Assembly (NCBI RefSeq): GCF_030687145.1
Contig: NZ_CP117460.1
Coordinates: 2,294,001-2,358,000, forward strand
DNA: 64,000 bases
From: Pseudomonas sp. FP1742
GTDB lineage: Bacteria > Pseudomonadota > Gammaproteobacteria > Pseudomonadales > Pseudomonadaceae
Direction: 5' to 3'
Both the position numbers and the translations under genes were made by a program. The notes below the pieces were generated by a model that saw only the letters and a program-made list of their open reading frames with translations, was not told where the DNA came from and made no database searches. Numbering within the stretch: the stretch's first letter is position 1; every line of letters begins with the position of its first letter. Shown here piece by piece: positions 63,031 through 64,000 of the stretch.

Positions 63031-63792
63031 TTAGTCCAAGGTGTCGACTTTCACCCGCAAAGTCATGTCATCCCGGCCCTGAGTCGAGTAACTGCGGGTC
63101 AGGCCCTGTTTGTCGGCCTGAGTCTGACGATTCACGCCGGCCAGGGTGATCCACTCGCCCAGTCGACCGCTGATAGTTGTGTCGGTACTTTGCACGTTCA
63201 CTACATCGGGACGTTCCTGGCTCATCCGGTCACGGTTGGTACTGATAGCCAGGTGAACGATGTCGCCGGTGACGCTGGCTGTGACGTAGAAGCCCTGGGT
63301 GACGTTGCGGTATTCGGTCTGGCTGCGCAGGTCACCATAGCTGTCGGTCTGGGTGCTGGTGAGCGGTACGCTTTGGCCGACCTGGATCAGCGCCGGTGCG
63401 CCTTCGCTGGCCTGAACCTGCTGGATGCCGCCGTCTCGGCTGTCGGTGCTGCGATTGATGATGCGGGTCTGATTCGGTGCGGAGCCGTTGACCGAGTAGC
63501 CCTGATCGCCTTGAAAGTTGTTTTCGTTGGTATCGACAGTGATCAACAGGCGCTTGGGCGCGGTGTCCAGCTGGGCGAGGAAGGCCTTGAGCTCGTCGAT
63601 CTTGCCGGGCTCGGCGTTGACGATCAGTTGATTGCCATAGGCACTGACTTTGCCATCGTTACCGATGAAGTTCTGCGCCACCGGCAGCAGTTCGGCGCTG
63701 GTGCGGTAATTCAGGGGCACGATCTCGGTGGCGGCCATGACCGAAAAACTGCAGGTCAGCAGCAGCGTGGTGAGCAGGGTGCGTAGGGACAT
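63031..63792 (-). CDS. Periplasmic secretin-like protein (short N-domain and beta region)
   Basis: 253 aa. Signal peptide MSLRTLLTTLLLTCSFSVMA, then an N1/NolW-like domain (about 22-90): YRTSAELLPVAQNFIGNDGK, VSAYGNQLIVNAEPGKIDEL and FLAQLDTAPKRLLITVDT. The rest resembles the start of a secretin beta-domain (GQSVPLTSTQTDSY) but stops well short of a membrane-spanning secretin. The ATG of MSLRTLL is used; the longer frame runs into the upstream terminator. A full-length secretin would need about 400 residues or more, so this is a free-standing periplasmic relative of unknown partner. Confidence 0.7.
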   Translation of the reverse strand: MSLRTLLTTLLLTCSFSVMAATEIVPLNYRTSAELLPVAQNFIGNDGKVSAYGNQLIVNAEPGKIDELKAFLAQLDTAPKRLLITVDTNENNFQGDQGYSVNGSAPNQTRIINRSTDSRDGGIQQVQASEGAPALIQVGQSVPLTSTQTDSYGDLRSQTEYRNVTQGFYVTASVTGDIVHLAISTNRDRMSQERPDVVNVQSTDTTISGRLGEWITLAGVNRQTQADKQGLTRSYSTQGRDDMTLRVKVDTLD

Positions 63793-63870
63793 GTCCGTTT
63801 CTCCGCAAATCAAAGGTTTGATATTGCCAGTTTGTCGGCCCGGCGTGGTGCGAGTTGAATCACAGACAGC

Positions 63871-63906
63871 AAAACGCCCCGGCATCCGAGAATGGCGGGG
63901 CGTTTT
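63871..63906. terminator. Terminator upstream of the secretin-like gene
   Basis: 11-bp stem AAAACGCCCCG (63871-63881) / CGGGGCGTTTT (63896-63906). It reads as a terminator in both directions and probably ends a gene to the right of the window on the minus strand. Confidence 0.75.
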
Positions 63907-63931
63907 GTGGTGTTCTTGATATGTATTTGTG

Positions 63932-64000
63932 ATGAGGGGCTTGCCCCGTTGGGTCGCGCAGCGGCCCCAAGATTTTTAGGGCTGCTGCGCAGCCCAACGG
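63932..64000. repeat. REP-like element, GGGGCTTGCCCCGTTGGG family, cut by the window edge
   Basis: GAGGGGCTTGCCCCGTTGGG continues with GCGCAGCGGCCCC and its complement, GGGGCTGCGC-type, near the edge. It shares the GTTGGG and CCCAACGG parts with the element at 1407-1499, so it belongs to the second repeat family. Confidence 0.75.

Overview
The window is a chromosome segment of a fluorescent-group Pseudomonas (P. fluorescens/putida-like gamma-proteobacterium). The evidence is GC-rich coding sequence, the liu leucine-catabolism genes, a CrcY-type small RNA beside mvaB, a fused nuoCD in a 13-gene complex I operon, and more than a dozen GTGGGAGCGGGCTTGCTCGCGA-type REP/REPIN elements typical of this group. 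No phage, IS element, CRISPR array, tRNA or rRNA gene was recognised.

Layout. (1) 1-6502: start of liuB and liuA (isovaleryl-CoA dehydrogenase), a divergent acyl-CoA synthetase, the sRNA crcY, mvaB (HMG-CoA lyase) and the MerR regulator liuR. LiuR-like palindromes lie in front of liuA and of liuR. A LysR regulator follows. (2) 6691-16819: an ACAD10/11-like acyl-CoA dehydrogenase, a PstS-like/OmpA fusion protein, exonuclease III, a GNAT acetyltransferase and the tamA-tamB envelope pair. (3) 16826-18464: a chemoreceptor gene broken by two frameshifts. (4) 18805-25871: a LacI-type regulator, a four-gene ABC importer, a GpdQ-family phosphodiesterase and an OprD-family porin, probably a phosphodiester scavenging island. 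(5) 25997-30879: an autoregulated marR followed by an outer-membrane factor, a HlyD adaptor and a DHA2 transporter, forming a tripartite efflux pump. (6) 31003-35618: lpxH-ppiB on one strand and glnS, cysS on the other. (7) 35837-43990: a sigma-54 activator divergent from a GlpSTPQUV-type glycerol ABC transporter. A sigma-54 promoter and six TTGTTCA-like repeats lie between them, and Hfq/Crc-type A-rich motifs sit at three translation starts. (8) 44207-45308: a small PtrA-like exported protein and a HigB2/HigA2-type toxin-antitoxin pair. (9) 45612-60551: nuoA to nuoN, all on the minus strand. (10) 61191-63792: isocitrate lyase and a secretin-like periplasmic protein.

How it fits together. Much of the window is carbon catabolism (leucine/acyl-CoA, glycerol, glyoxylate shunt) feeding a respiratory complex I. 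CrcY is a decoy for Hfq/Crc and is predicted to be CbrB/sigma-54 driven. The glycerol locus carries the kind of A-rich sites that Hfq/Crc represses, so one regulator and its probable targets lie in the same window. I see no wholly new system. The best leads are the regulatory architecture of the glycerol operon, the phosphodiester island, the split chemoreceptor, the PstS-OmpA fusion, a Fur-box-like site upstream of nuoA and a hairpin inside the nuo operon.
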